From NCBI GenBank assembly GCA_026545765.1, contig CM048839.1, positions 86,752,414 to 86,816,413 of the forward strand: a stretch of DNA of 64,000 nucleotides, in the 5' to 3' direction. The DNA is from Plantago major (Eukaryota; Streptophyta; Magnoliopsida; Lamiales; Plantaginaceae). How positions within the stretch are numbered: position 1 is the stretch's first letter; the number at the start of each line of letters is the position of its first letter. The notes under the pieces are model-generated. The model had not been told where the DNA came from. It worked only from the letters and a program-made list of their open reading frames with translations, and did not search any database. A program made the position numbers and the translations under genes. This document shows, one piece after another, positions 1 through 11,489 of this stretch.

Positions 1-608
1 CCCAAGGCGCCAAGACATACCAACACTCAACTCAAAAAAGTATCTTAAAAATCCTCGGACCAAAAGCATCCAAGACCAAGCATTGGAAGAACCCAACATT
101 GACGAATTTCGCACGAAAAATGCAACTCCCGGAGTCTAGTCTTAGGACAATCAAGGACCAACACCACGAGACTGAATCTCGACCCAATCGAAGCCCCGGA
201 CCAATATTCAATTTGTTTGATTTTCAGGCCATTAGTCCAACGTTTGAATATAAGCTATAAAACCATGAAGTTTGAATATCACGATAACGCAAGGTATGGA
301 TCCGAAGATCAACAAGATAACAAGAATAAAGACATGCATACAAACATTCAAGATGGACGAAAATAAAACCCAAGTCTATTGAAATAAAATCGGTCACCCC
401 TGGATCAACAAAAGTTACAGTTAAAACCCAAAAGTACGAGGGATGATCCATGCATGACCGATGAGAGGTGTCAAATGTTGGTACGAGTTTAACCCTCACA
501 AGCCGAGGGGATAGCTAGTCTAAATATCACCAAAGTCATAATAAGTGTTCAAATAAGTCAGACACTCTATAAAAATACGCAAGGGCATACCATTGGATCG
601 AATCAAGT

Positions 609-3600
609 CTAGACCTCGGACCTCTTCCAGAAGCGGGGAGTAACTTTCTTGCCTTCAACCTCCTCCAAAAACGTAGCCGGCTCATGATCAAGAATGGGAC
701 CCAGGAGATCCATCCACTTAGCATTGCAGTTGGAGGATTGCCAGCCACCAATCTTAGAAGCGTAAAAGACATCGGGTAACCAAGAGGGGTAGACCGGAGA
801 TTCATCTACGGTAAAATCCGCCAAGGGAGCAACCACGGACCAAAACTCATCCGAAGCAAGAGCGTTGGGGGACTTCAATTTGGGATCAAAGACTGCCTCC
901 CCATGACAATTCCCCATTATCAAAGACTTCAAAAATCCGGCGTCCTTCAACTGGCTCACACAATCAAAAAAGGCGTCCCCCCTAACGTCGCCCTCTCGCA
1001 TCTTACTAAGGAAATAGTAGGAGTCAGACTTAAGGAAATCTTTCACGGCATTAGTACGAGTGGTCTTCGCTTTGGAGAGAAGTGCCTCAGCCATCTTAGC
1101 CCGAGCGGACGTGATTAGGGACAATGCTTTCTCGGTCTTGCCATGAGCAATCTTCTCATTTTCGAGCTTTTTGTCCGACAAAACTCTCTCGGACTTGAGT
1201 TTGGCAATCTCGTCCTCACGAGCAACCAACTTCGCATTCGAAGCCTCAATCTCCTCCTTCAGTCGGGTAATATCGGACTCTTCTAAGTCCAAGAAGGCTG
1301 CGACATGACCGGTGACCTACAAAGGGAAGTAAGAAGTTACTTACAAATCAAGGATGGTCATTAAGATAGAAAAATGACAAATGAAGCTCGACAAGTGAGA
1401 AAAATGTAATATATACTAGAAGTTACTTACAGCATCGGCATGATTCTTGATAAGTCCCGACAAAGAATTGAGGCTCCCCACAAGGTCGACCCTAGACATA
1501 CCACGAAGCACGGTGGTATCATTCACATTGGCACCATTGGATCCCATCACCACTCGGATCCTCTTAGAAGGAGCCCTCTCCTTATCCGCCGGTGCATTCC
1601 CTTTTCTTTTGGCCGCATCAGCTTCACTTCGAGCCACAATACTCACTTGCTCCTGAAAAACGAACTTTCTTTAGGTAAAACAAATTGAGAAAAAGAAAGC
1701 ACAATAAAAATAAAAGAACAAAAAGAGAATTGAGAATTTAGACCGAGGCACCTGCGGATTAGGGATCGATGAACCACCTGGGATCGATGAACCACCTGGG
1801 ACCAAGGAACCACCTGAGGCTGGTGGCTGAAGCACAGAAGCATGATTCGTCGGCTCGGTCGTAGGGATCTTTTGCGGACCCGGAGAGTACTTCTTACCGG
1901 CCCTCAACTTCTCTCGGGCCTCCAACTTCTCGGCATTACGTTGCTCAAATAATTTCGTGGCGGACTCCATGATCCAGTAACCTGCGAGGAAATAACATCA
2001 GAACGAAAGCTGAGAATAAAAAGACATTCTACCAAGTATATGATCTACTCACGCAAATTGGCATGTCGTTACAATAGACCAGCACACTAGTCAATCCGGC
2101 CAACCACAAGTGAGGTGGCGCAACCAAACCATACGGATAATAAAGTGTCGGATCTTTCCCAACAACCCCAAAAACGGCGGCCTTCTCTAAAAAAAGTCCG
2201 GGATCGGTATCATGATATAAAGTGGTGCACCCCCTCGGCCTAAGTGATTCTAACCAAGCGGGCACTCTCTTAAGTTTGGTGGTCGGAAATTTCTTTCTAC
2301 GGAAGTAGCTAGGTAATTTCCAATCACCAGAAGGATGTTTGACATAAAAATACTTCGGCCACCACTTGGAAGAATGGGATGACTCATACCCATCTAGGAA
2401 TTTATAACCTCGTCGAGCCGTGAAGTAAAAGAATGCCCGTCCCGGGACTAAGGGCTATGTTGAAAGTCGCTAGAAACTTTTGATACGAGAAAGCCTCCCC
2501 CTTCAAAGCCAAGATCACTCCAAAACACATAATGGTGCCTAAAGCATTAGGAAGAATCTGTGTAGGACATAAACCCGTCTCCCTAAACAACTCCTCTATC
2601 TCGGGTATCATCGGGAGCCTCCACCCACACTTGAAAGCTCGAACGTGAAATGACATATAACCCGCGGGTGGGTTGTACATAGTCTGAGTCGATGAAGGGA
2701 TCATAATCATCCGGGATCTCAAAACGACGACAAAGTCTAGAGATGATCGACACAGAGAGAGTCGTCGAACAAGTAGGAATGATTTGATCCTCATTGGCCT
2801 CGGCATCGGCCCTCAAATCGCCAATGGGATCAACACGGGTCGTCTTATACTTAATTGCCGTCTTAATGGGCTTCCTTTTATTCCTAGGACCTTTGGACCT
2901 CGAAGCATCAAGAGCAACAACAATGGCGCGCTCGGGATTCTCGGACACCGGAACCTCACTCCCTCGGTCCGAATCCTCACCCTCGGAACCCGTGATGTCA
3001 ACATCCTCCTCCGACTCACCTCTGTCACCACCACTCGCCCCCTCACTCGAATCTGCCCCATCATTCGGAGCACTCCCATCCTCACCAGAATCTCCGTCAG
3101 ACGAACTTCCATCACTATCACTATCTCCGGACGAAGAAGACGAAGAGCCAGAACTAGAAGGATCACTTACCGCGACTTCCTCGGGCTCGGGGGATGATAA
3201 AACCATCCGAGTTCCATAAATCAAGCTCGGATTCCTAGGGGGCGGATTGGAGTCAAAAGACAAAGGAGACTCGGGCTCTCCTATCGGGACGGCCTCAACA
3301 TGATCATCTATCTCTAGGACTCGATTACAAGGAACAGTCCCGAAAGACCCAACAACCTCAGGATCCGCCATCGAAAAGGATGATAAGGGCATCGGCTCAA
3401 AAACAGGAACCCTATAACCATAACCCAAAGATGCAGCATACATAGGCGGAAGTTCCACCTGAAGGGGAGGCAAGACCTCGGACCTAACAACACGGGAATG
3501 AGATAGACGGACCAAATTCCTAGTACCCACCTGACGAGGAGACCTACGGGTTACCAACTGTACTTCGGACTCATCCATATCAGACGATTGGTCGGAATCC

Positions 3601-3690
3601 GTCAAAACTACCATATTGTCACGAGGCAGCCAAACCACTTCCCCGTCGCCCAAGTAAACCTCACCAATATCGTTACTCACCCCAGACATG
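609..3690 (-). pseudogene. Antisense multi-exon gene of the Tat element (Transposase_28-like), left copy
   Basis: Proposed exons on the minus strand are 3690-2053, 1981-1752, 1652-1431 and 1316-609. The introns 2052-1982, 1751-1653 and 1430-1317 (71, 99 and 114 bp) have GT-AG ends, and the same intron positions occur in the right copy. Upstream, 4101-3724 also has GT-AG ends and would be a leader intron. Exon 1 starts MSGVSNDIGEV and has a long Ser/Asp/Glu-rich tract. It then has a block (GYMSFHVRAFKCGWRLPMIP and onward) that I recognise as resembling Pfam Transposase_28, 'putative gypsy type transposon'. Exon 4 begins with a coiled coil (LEESDITRLKEEIEASNAK). A frameshift near 2715 separates the acidic part from the Transposase_28-like part: the right copy has 8 bp more at this point. 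Function is unknown. The orientation is opposite to gag-pol. Confidence 0.7.
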
Positions 3691-4101
3691 TTTTCTTTTA
3701 ATTTTGGATCCGAGCCGGGGAATCTACATACATCAAAGACAAAGGAATTCACGCAAGTTAAAAAAGTTTTTACCCCAGACTCGAATACCAATTAAAGTAG
3801 AAAAAGTGGAGAACATTTTTTTCGGCCAAGCAAACTCCAAAAATGCAAAGTTCGGAACAACGAGGCAAAATAGACCGATCCACCAAGCAAGTTCAAGATA
3901 GATAAAATCACCAACAGAAGACCGATCCACCAAGCAAGTTCAAGATAGATAAAATCATCAACAAAAGACCGATCCACCAAGCAAGTTCGGGATAGATAAA
4001 TATCAACAAAAGACCGATCAACCACAATGACCGAGCAACCATGAAGCATACCGATGGAATAAATTCAGAAATAAAGATGAAAAGGAAGAACAAGAAGCTT
4101 A

Positions 4102-4385
4102 CTTCCACAATCTGCCTTCCTTCTTGAATCTCGAAAACGATCGAAATCACGGGATCTCGGCCTCCAATCTGGGTCTCTCTCAAACCTCGGCCTCTCCCAA
4201 TATCGGTCACGTCCCGGAATCACCAAACGACGGCCGCCTTCGAACCTCGGTCTACCTCGAATTTCAGAATGGATCAACTCTCGATTTTCTCCTCCTATCC
4301 TCCTCGAATTCGCAATGGTGACAGCCTTGAATCTCGGAAGTCTAAAAGTCGAACAGCAGCCTCCAATAATCAAACTTCGGCCCAA
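4102..4385 (-). other. Probable 5' exon / leader of the antisense gene, left copy
   Basis: An open frame on the minus strand begins MGRSLIIGG and is rich in Arg and Asp (RDRYWERPRFERDPDWRPR). It runs into a GT donor at 4101 (GGAA|gtaagc). The matching acceptor at 3724 (gtatgtag|ATTCC) would join it to the exon holding the MSGVSND start. The joined frame does not stay open by my reading, so this may be an upstream ORF in a 5' leader, or a decayed N-terminus. The right copy is at about 38829-39111. Confidence 0.4.
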
Positions 4386-4528
4386 ATCCGGCTAAAACCT
4401 GCAAGTGAATCAGGCACTTTTAAGAATGGCAAGTGACAGCATAACAATATTTTGCTACTGGAACAGAAAGATCGTTTCATCTTCTCGAGGTATTGCGTAT
4501 GAAGGTGCTGAACCAGTGCCCATTATTG

Positions 4529-4601
4529 TTCGCAGTAGAACCACTTATAAATGATCTGGTGGGCAAATTGTATACCAACACATGTTTCAATCTACTGCGA
4601 A
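4529..4601. repeat. Short inverted repeat (11-bp arms)
   Basis: ttcgcagtaga at 4529-4539 is the exact reverse complement of tctactgcgaa at 4591-4601, with a 51-bp loop. It lies in the leader region upstream of the antisense gene. In the right copy the equivalent sequence is at about 39256-39330. No function is evident. Confidence 0.5.
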
Positions 4602-4779
4602 TAGCATCAAGATTACATTTTTCAATTTAACAAGGCGGCCAGATATTAGTGGGTTAGAATTTTACTTGGAAGAAATTCTAAATAAAAATTAATGAGCAGT
4701 CGGATGTGGAAGGATATAGGGAGGTAAATGAGGGATCTTCTGGAAGGAGTGCGCTTATTAGTAGTTCTCAGTTGGAAGA

Positions 4780-5110
4780 AGAGAAATGGTTCGAGAGAAA
4801 GACGATGATAATATGAAGTCGGGTTTAAAGAGCAAGATGGAGCATGCAGAAGAGAAATGGTTCAAGAGAAAGACGATGATAATATGAAGTCGGGTTTAAA
4901 GAGCAAGATGGAGCATACAGAAGGTACGTCTAGTGTTGTAAAAAAAAACAAAAAAAAAAAAGTTCTCAGTTGGCAAAAGAGAAATGGTTCAAGAGAAAGA
5001 CGATGATAATATGAAGTCGGGTTTAAAGAGCAAGATGGAGCATACAGAAGCGGGTTTAAAGAGCAAGATGGAGCGTACAGAAGGTGCGTCTAGTGTTGTA
5101 AAAAAAAATT
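4780..5110. repeat. Minisatellite, unit about 71 bp, left copy
   Basis: Units begin with agaaatggttcaagagaaag at about 4782, 4853 and 4980, followed by a partial unit ending in caagatggagc. They are separated by A-rich runs. The right copy (39505-39730) has fewer and shorter units, so the array has changed length since the duplication. No protein-coding frame is convincing here. Confidence 0.6.
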
Positions 5111-6130
5111 ATATATATATAAACATGGAGCTCAAGACAATGGATTAATGAAAAATCTGGTTAAAATGCGACGACATAAAGAGAAAGGAGCATATGGAAG
5201 ATGCGTTTGTAAAAAATAAACAACATAAAGAGGAAGCTCAAGATACTGGATTAATGAAAAATCTAGTTAAAATACGACGACATAAAGAGATAGGAGCGTA
5301 CAAAAGGTGTGTCTGCTGTCGTAAAAAAACAAATGCCAGAAAGAGGGAAATCCAAGGTCGAAGCAACACCAGCCTCCAAGAGTCAACCTCGGTAAACACA
5401 GATTTCAGTGCAATTTTCAATCAAAAGCAGCCTACGAAATCAGAATTTTCGAAACAACAAAAGGCTTGAAATTTTAGAAAAGCAAATTTTGGTCCAAATA
5501 TCCAATCAACAATCAACCACCTCCAACTCTCAGACTCCAACAAATTCCGGAACAGTAAACCCCGAAGCTCAAGCGAAATCAAGGCCAAATGTCGGTTTTG
5601 GAACTCAAATCTCGGCCTCAAAATCCGGGAACAGTAAACCCCAGCTTGAATCTCGGCCAAATCAAAGTTTCTCGGTCCACATTACAAAATCAGTCGGCCA
5701 AATTCTCTTTCTCGGACTCTCTTGAAACGGAAGACGGCCTCCAAATCGATCTCGGAAGACAGTGACAACCACCGAGTCTCAGCCACCCTTTTCAGCCGCA
5801 CTCCGCCCCCAAGTCAGCCGCTCTCCGCCTCCAAGTCAATCGGACTCCGCCTCCAAGTCAATCGGCCCCCAAAAAATGTCGGTCTGCCTTTTCTTTTCTC
5901 GGTCCAAGCTTCTTCTTCTTCTCTGCTTCTTCTCCGCATTTCTTTATGTCGGTCTTCTCCGCTTTTCTTTCCGTCGGTCTGCTCTCTTTTCTTTCCGTCG
6001 GTCTGCTCTCTTTTCTTTCAATGTCGGTCTGCTCTCTTTTCTTCAAAACCTCGGTCGTTTTTTTTTGCTTCTTCAGTCACGGTGGCTGGGTGAAAAACAA
6101 GTTGTGGGGGTAAATGAAGAAGGTAAAAAC

Positions 6131-6192
6131 CCATTTATATGAAGTAAAATGGGCCGGTTCAATCGGGCCCATGGGCCAAAGCCCTAGCCCAT
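6131..6192 (-). promoter_or_regulatory. Candidate promoter for the antisense gene, left copy
   Basis: Read on the minus strand, several TGGGCC/GGCCCA motifs (site II-like, common in plant housekeeping promoters) at 6148-6192 precede an ATATAAATGG TATA-like box at 6140-6131. Transcription would run toward lower coordinates, into the leader and the antisense gene. The right copy has a better TATA box. This is an inference from motifs only. Confidence 0.4.
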
Positions 6193-6342
6193 GCATCAAG
6201 ACTTGTGTAACCGGTATAAACGGCGAATTGAACCGGAAAAGAGAGGACCAACTGAGAATATGATTCAATCGGAAAAGCTCATTTATTACCAACTCGCAAA
6301 ATTTCACAATTATCTTTTTACTAAGATATTTGGAAACTCGAG

Positions 6343-6670
6343 GGACGAGGAAGATGGATGAATAAACGAGAGCGTCGAAATAATTTTGTGTCGGTACAAA
6401 ATGTTTGACAAAAAAACCGGATCGAAAAAGTTTGACACAAATAAATTATCTCAAACCTCACTTTGCCGAGACGAGAGCGTCGAAATTATTTTGTGTGGGT
6501 ACAGACGAGGAAGATGGATGAGTAAACGAGAGCGTCGAAATTATTTTGTGTCGGTACAGACGAGGAAGATGGATGAGTAAACGAGAGCGTCGAAATTATT
6601 TTGTATCGGTACAGACGAGGAAGATGGATGAGTAAACGAGAGCGTCGAAATTATTTTGTGTCGGTACAAA
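6343..6670. repeat. Minisatellite, 55-bp unit, left copy
   Basis: acgaggaagatggatgagta recurs at 6505, 6560 and 6615, a period of 55 bp, with flanking variant units from 6343 and up to about 6770. In the right copy this stretch keeps only one core unit (about 41117), so unit number differs between the duplicates. No coding function is visible. Confidence 0.75.
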
Positions 6671-7074
6671 AAGTTTGACACAAAAATCGGATTGAAAAAG
6701 TTTGACACAAATAAATTATCTCAAACCTCACATTGCCGAGACGAGAGCGTCGAAATTATTTTGTGTCGATCATATGGATGCGTAAACGAGAGACAAAGAA
6801 ATAAGAGAACTAAGAGATGAAGAAGATGTACGTAATTATAGTCCGCAAGAACCAATCAGATGGCGCCACGTAAGCGGAGTGACAAAACCCATTTACGGGC
6901 ATGGGCTTGAGCTTGGGCCTGAGAACAAAAAAATTTGGGGACATGAAATAGGCCCAGAACAAGAAGCCCATTATGACAAGATCACGACCACCGGAATTGA
7001 GATATGTCGGACTCCAACTCGAAAAATTTCACAACTATCTTTTTACTAAGATACTTGGAAACTGGGGGGACTTA

Positions 7075-8414
7075 TGATATGTACCTTTAACTCCTACTCC
7101 CGAACTAAGAAGACTTAATCATATCGGGACAATGCTATTAATGGAGTTCGACCTCACCAAAGTTAAAGGTCCGACTACACCAAAATCAAGAGGCCGACCC
7201 TCTAATACTTCGACTTTTGGACTACAACCCAAGTTCTAGCATGGACGAATCCGGACCGTACACTTGGCACTCGATCATCCAAGAGAGGATGATAACAAAC
7301 CTTTGCCTATAAATACAAGGCCTTTACTCCTCATAAACTGTAAGTAACTACTTCCGAAAATCTACTCTCGAAGTTTTTAAGTCCGAGATTGAAAAGTCGA
7401 CCGACTTATTAACTAGTTGAATCTAAGTACCGGGTTGTCCTAGGCAAACCGGCCCAAAAGGGTCTAACCCCTTATTCTCTTGTCGCAGATCAACGACGGA
7501 CACCACCGAGGACCGACAGACGTAACGGAGGACCGACGGACTCAACCTCGGACTAGGGCTGAGCATCAGTGGACCGGACCCAAATTTTACCTTGACCCGG
7601 ACCTGACCTGGACCGGACCCGGACCGGCCCGTTTTTCCGGTCCGGGTCTCGGGTCTATATTTTACCAAAATTCGAGCTTCGGGTCGGGTCAAACCCGAAA
7701 AAATTCGGTCCAACCCGGACAAGGCTTGGTACATCTAATCTTTCCCACACCGAAACTGAGTCTATTTGCATGTGTTATTACTACTTACTAACTTAAACTT
7801 AGACAAAGAGAAAACAATATAATATTTTTTAAATTCCAATTTACCCAAGTGAGTGTGCTAGACTGCTAGTGTAGTAGTTCCTGAAATTTGAAATGAAAAA
7901 TGATGTGCATATGCTAGTGACTAGGTACTAGGTAGTGTTGATTGGGTGGAATCAATTTAATGGTGTTGTTTAACTTCATGCAGATTAATTATTTGTTTCT
8001 GAGTTTTGTTGTATAATGTGCAATAACTAATTATTAAATTAGTCCTGTTTTTTTTTTTAATCAACACTCAACATGGTCAAAATGGGTCCAGCCCGGGCCG
8101 GTCCGGGCTGGACCCGTTCCAATACGGTCTGGGTGTCGGATCGATAAACTGTGACCCTTTATCTACCGGTCCATTTTCGGGTCGGGTCTGACCCGGTGCT
8201 CAGCCCTACCTCGGACCACTAATGTGTCTCGCTCCACTTTTTCGTCCGCACACTTTCCGACCTACGCGAAGTCACGAATTTAATCAAAGTAAAGGCGACT
8301 TGAACCAATGACTATTTGACTTCTGCTAACTTATATCATCGTTCGAGCAAGAACTACATCAATGTAGGGCGTCGATGAACTAACTAGCGACTTATCCATT
8401 TTTACCCTACATCA
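7075..8414 (+). repeat. LTR of the left Tat element copy (LTR1)
   Basis: It starts TGATATGTACC right after a purine-rich tract (actggggggactta) and ends ACCCTACATCA, giving TG...CA ends. Similar sequences are at 11490-11787 plus 27078-27522 and at 41581-42952. It contains a 655-bp hAT-like insertion (7554-8208). About 50 bp present in the other two LTRs are missing near 7217. A TATA-like tataaatacaagg lies at about 7308. It is a 3' LTR, since 3' internal sequence precedes it. Confidence 0.9.
7554..8208. mobile_element. Non-autonomous hAT-like element in LTR1
   Basis: The ends are tagggctgagca and tgctcagcccta, a 12-bp perfect terminal inverted repeat. It is flanked by the 8-bp direct repeat cctcggac at 7546-7553 and 8209-8216, as expected for hAT elements. 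The interior has CG-rich ggaccggaccc-type subterminal repeats around an AT-rich core. There is no transposase. The same insertion, with the same duplication, is at 42105-42746, but LTR2 (27320 region) has the empty site. Confidence 0.88.
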
Positions 8415-8765
8415 AGAAGCTTCTTTTTTACCGATCCAATAAAAAATAAGAAAATATATCTACTTTTTTTTTACTTTGGTGAATAAAATTGCTTTGTTGC
8501 AGAGAAATAACTAATTCCTTCTTTCTTGCAAAAAAAAAAAATACTAACTTCCTAGAACTCACAAACACTTCTAATTAATATTCTGATAAAACATAGGTTA
8601 ATTCTCTTTTTCTTTCTATTCTAGGTCTTAGAAGATTCATTAACACGCAAATATGGTCATAACAAAAAGAATCTTTGTGTATTTCTATATTTTCGATTTT
8701 TTAGATGATATTATTTGTATAATCGATTTTCTAGTTTTATGATTGAGAATGACTTTAATCTACTT

Positions 8766-8951
8766 TCACAGATTGCCAATCGGCTCTATTATTCTTCTAT
8801 TATTCTGAGTTATTACAGAGTTGTTTGTTTTATATATGAGTCCCAAAGAAGTACTAACCAAGAAAGAAAAATAAGCCCAGTGTAGTACTTTTTCTATTTC
8901 TTCTAGGAATATATAAATTCCACCTTTTGACAAACCACCGCAATTAGTCAT
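8766..8951 (-). other. Small open frame of unknown significance in F
   Basis: The 61-residue frame starts MTNCGGLSKGGIYIFLEEIE and has a hydrophobic middle (HWAYFSFLVSTSLGLIYK). I do not recognise it. The corresponding DNA in the other two copies of F (about 43300-43480 and, inverted, 56060-56240) has indels or stops, so the frame is not conserved. It is more likely chance or a decayed fragment. Confidence 0.15.
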
Positions 8952-9724
8952 TTCTTTTTTGGTTTTATCCCTTTCCTTAGAATTTACAGAGTTTTTATAT
9001 ATTATATATTATAATATATATTATATACGGCTTCTCCATGGAAGTCTTTTTGAGACTTGTCTTATATAGTATATAGCTTATAAATTATAATATAGAAATA
9101 TAGAAATTAATGTAAAAGAATGTACAACTATCATTCAGAACAAGGAAACTCCTGCTCTATTATATTTTATTTATATGACTGGTCATTGATTGCATAAATA
9201 AGTGTGTCATCTTTTTATAGAACAAGTTTTTAATAAGTCGAGGGAAATAACTTTGTTGTTGTAGATTCTTTTTAGAACGGAACTCGTCCTTTCTTATTAG
9301 GGTTAATTAATTTGCAGTACAAGATGTGGGCTGTTTTTTGCCCAAGCCCTTCACCTTTTTTGCCTATTTTAGTCCCATACATTATTAATGGATTAAGCCT
9401 AGGTTTTAGGATAATTCTTGCATCTAGCTATCTACTTAGGTGCAGAGTAGAGACCTAGAGACTCTTCATCTCCTGCATCGCAATAATGACTACACTAATT
9501 AATTTCCATCAAACCAATTAATTGTTATTTCAAATTCTAAATTTTCACTACATAGCAGCCAAAACCAAATCAGTCAGCATTAAGCAACACATGATATGCA
9601 TTGCCAGAGGAGGCCTCAGGTTCCGGCGAATTGCATCTGATTAATAAGAATAATAAAATATACATTTTGTTTGCAACATAAACGCTCTTTGTGAATATTT
9701 ATTAATTTTATTTTTTTTAATCAA

Positions 9725-10770
9725 AGAAAATTGCCCGTGTCATGTGCCCATGTCGCGTTGGCCAGTGTCGGTGTAATTTTATTTTTACCATGCCTATAGT
9801 CTAATTGTTGGACTTTATTCGACCTTATGCAGTCGATGTTCGTAGGCCATTAGGGACCGGCCATTGAAAAATACGTGATGTTATATATGGGCCCGATACA
9901 TGACTGCCTTTTGGGTTGGAATTATTTATTTTTTAAAAAAGCCCAGTATCCTACACTTATAATTTTACTAATTAAATGAGGTTTTAAAACATTATAAATT
10001 GTGCCCCGACCGTTCCAAGTTTGTATATTATATATTGTATAGTAAAATAAAATCATTGTCCTACTAGCCCCCGTTGGGTCCAGTGTGCCCATGTCGCATA
10101 GCTACCCATTAGACTAGTCCGTTCTCGGCACGAGGTGAGTATCGAAAAATATCGTTTTATATATATGTCAAGTTCCTTCCTAATAAAATATATTTACCAT
10201 GGCCTATTTCTACGAGCAAGTATCTTGCCAGACTTTTTACAATAAAGATAAGGAAAAAAAACGTAAGAACCTTAAGGTTATCGCTAAGAACTTATAATTT
10301 TCATGTTGCGTTGGTAGTGTCGGTGCAATTTTATATTTACCATGTCTAAATGCGGCCCCGATAGGATCATGTTTGTTATGTTCTACCTTGCATAGTAAAA
10401 TTGTCGTCCTATTAGGCCTTGTCGGATCCAGTGGCCAATGTCATGTAACAATGTCGCGTGTGCTCATATCGATTTTATTAGCAAAATATATTCCTCATAT
10501 TTAAATTAAATATAGGCAGTCCCACGAGACTTTGTAAAGATATATTGATATTGCTTTTTTTTTAAATAAAAGAAAATTGCCCATGTCGTGTGCCCATTCC
10601 GCGTTGGCCACTGTTGGTGTAATTTTATTTTTACCCAGCCTATGGGCTATTGAGGACCGGCATTGGCAAATACGTGAGGTTATGGACTCGATACATGACT
10701 ACCTTTTAGATTCGGGTTTATTTGTTTTTTGCAATGTCTAGTATCCGCGCTTATAATTTCACACATTCCT
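9725..10770. repeat. Diverged direct repeats within F
   Basis: About 9725-9970 and 10565-10770 share blocks such as gcgttggcca, ggtgtaattttatttttacc, gggaccgg/aggaccgg, aatacgtga and gatacatgactacc in the same order. A shorter related block is at about 10300-10345. They lie roughly 840 bp apart and occur again in the right copy of F. They look like an old tandem duplication of unknown origin. Confidence 0.55.
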
Positions 10771-11092
10771 TTTATAAAAGTTAGGTATATGAAAGTTAAG
10801 TGCAGCGCCACCAACATGCCCGATCAAATTAAATATATCAAGTCGGGTTTGCGGGTCTCCATTAGGACTTTTTTAAGGGGACAAATGTTATATGCATCAG
10901 ATTAAAAAAAATGACAAAAAGAAAGAGATGGCACAGATTACAACTTCTAGATTTATAAAAGGATTTTTTTATCGGGCTATGCATATGGCATTTACAAATT
11001 TTTTCACATCTTCTTTTTATAAAAGTTGGGTCTAAAAGAGTTAAATTGCAACGCCATCCACATGCCTGATCAAATTAAATATATTAAATTTA

Positions 11093-11218
11093 TAGAAGCG
11101 GGTCTGTCCGGTGTCCAAGTGGAAATAGAAGTGAGCCTGTTCAAACCCGTACATGCTCAAAATGCACATAGGGGTGCACAGTTTACTTCCACTTAGGCAC
11201 CGAATGCGCTCACTTCTA
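11093..11218. repeat. Foldback repeat, unit 1 (left F)
   Basis: The left arm starts tagaagcgggtctgtccggt and reads on to gtccaagtgga; the right arm ends cttccacttaggcaccgaat then gcgctcacttcta. The arms are imperfect reverse complements of about 32 bp around a core containing aatgcacataggggtg. Copies are at 11250-11370, 47535-47794, 48108-48233 and 48265-48386. It looks like a small foldback or MITE-like family; no clear target duplication was assigned. Confidence 0.6.
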
Positions 11219-11249
11219 TAGATTTATTACTTTAATTTCATTTTTTTGT

Positions 11250-11370
11250 GCGATCCCGTCTGGTGCCCAAGTGGAATAGAAGTGAGCCCGTCCGACACCG
11301 TACATGCTAAAAAATGCACATAGGGGTGTGCAGTCTACTTCCACTCGGGCACCGAATGGACTCACTTCTA
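11250..11370. repeat. Foldback repeat, unit 2 (left F)
   Basis: Same family as 11093-11218. The left arm is gcgatcccgtctggtgccca, followed by agtgga. The right arm is ccactcgggcaccgaatgga followed by ctcacttcta. The core has aatgcacataggggtgtgca. The matching unit in the right copy of F is 48265-48386. Confidence 0.6.
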
Positions 11371-11489
11371 TATATTTAATTCTTAGGTTGAGTTTGTAAT
11401 ATTTATCGCATCTTTTTTTGTAAAAGTTAGGTATATGAAAGTTAATTGCAACGCCGCCCACATGCCCGAACAAATTAAATATATTAAAT

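Larger units (their letters stand above)
1..7074 (+). mobile_element. 3' internal region of a Tat-type Ty3/gypsy element, left (partial) copy
   Basis: This stretch matches about 34668-41580 throughout, with small indels. It begins inside the last unit of a 119-bp tandem repeat that is complete at 34350-34715 in the other copy. It contains no pol sequence; the gag-pol part of this copy would lie left of the window. It holds the antisense gene (609-3690, minus), that gene's leader region, minisatellites, and a polypurine tract with a run of six G just before the LTR at 7075. Assignment to the Tat type rests on the fuller copy, which has dual RNase H domains. Confidence 0.85.
8415..11489. repeat. 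Flanking repeat block F, left copy
   Basis: AT-rich DNA that matches 42953-43635 plus 45795-48505. No convincing gene is present. It holds a 61-codon minus-strand frame (8766-8951), diverged direct repeats near 9725 and 10565, and two foldback repeats near its right end. It stops abruptly at the LTR2 junction (attaaat|atatgtacc), whereas the right copy continues into other sequence. Confidence 0.8.

Noticed and set aside
2784..3219. Long plus-strand frames opposite the acidic exon (137-141 residues, also at 37557-37992)
   Set aside because: They are the mirror of the Ser/Asp/Glu-rich codons of the antisense gene, whose composition keeps other frames open. They match no family, and the minus-strand frame has splice and domain support.
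4780..6670. CRISPR-like array in the minisatellites
   Set aside because: The units are adjacent tandem repeats without unique spacers, in a plant retrotransposon.
7075..8414. LTR1 as a solo LTR
   Set aside because: Element internal sequence and the polypurine tract directly precede it, so it is the 3' LTR of a longer copy that extends left of the window.
8415..9300. AT-rich part of F and the 52918-54240 stretch as plastid or mitochondrial DNA
   Set aside because: The composition suggested it, but I could not match any organelle gene or known intergenic sequence. It needs a database search, so I do not claim it.
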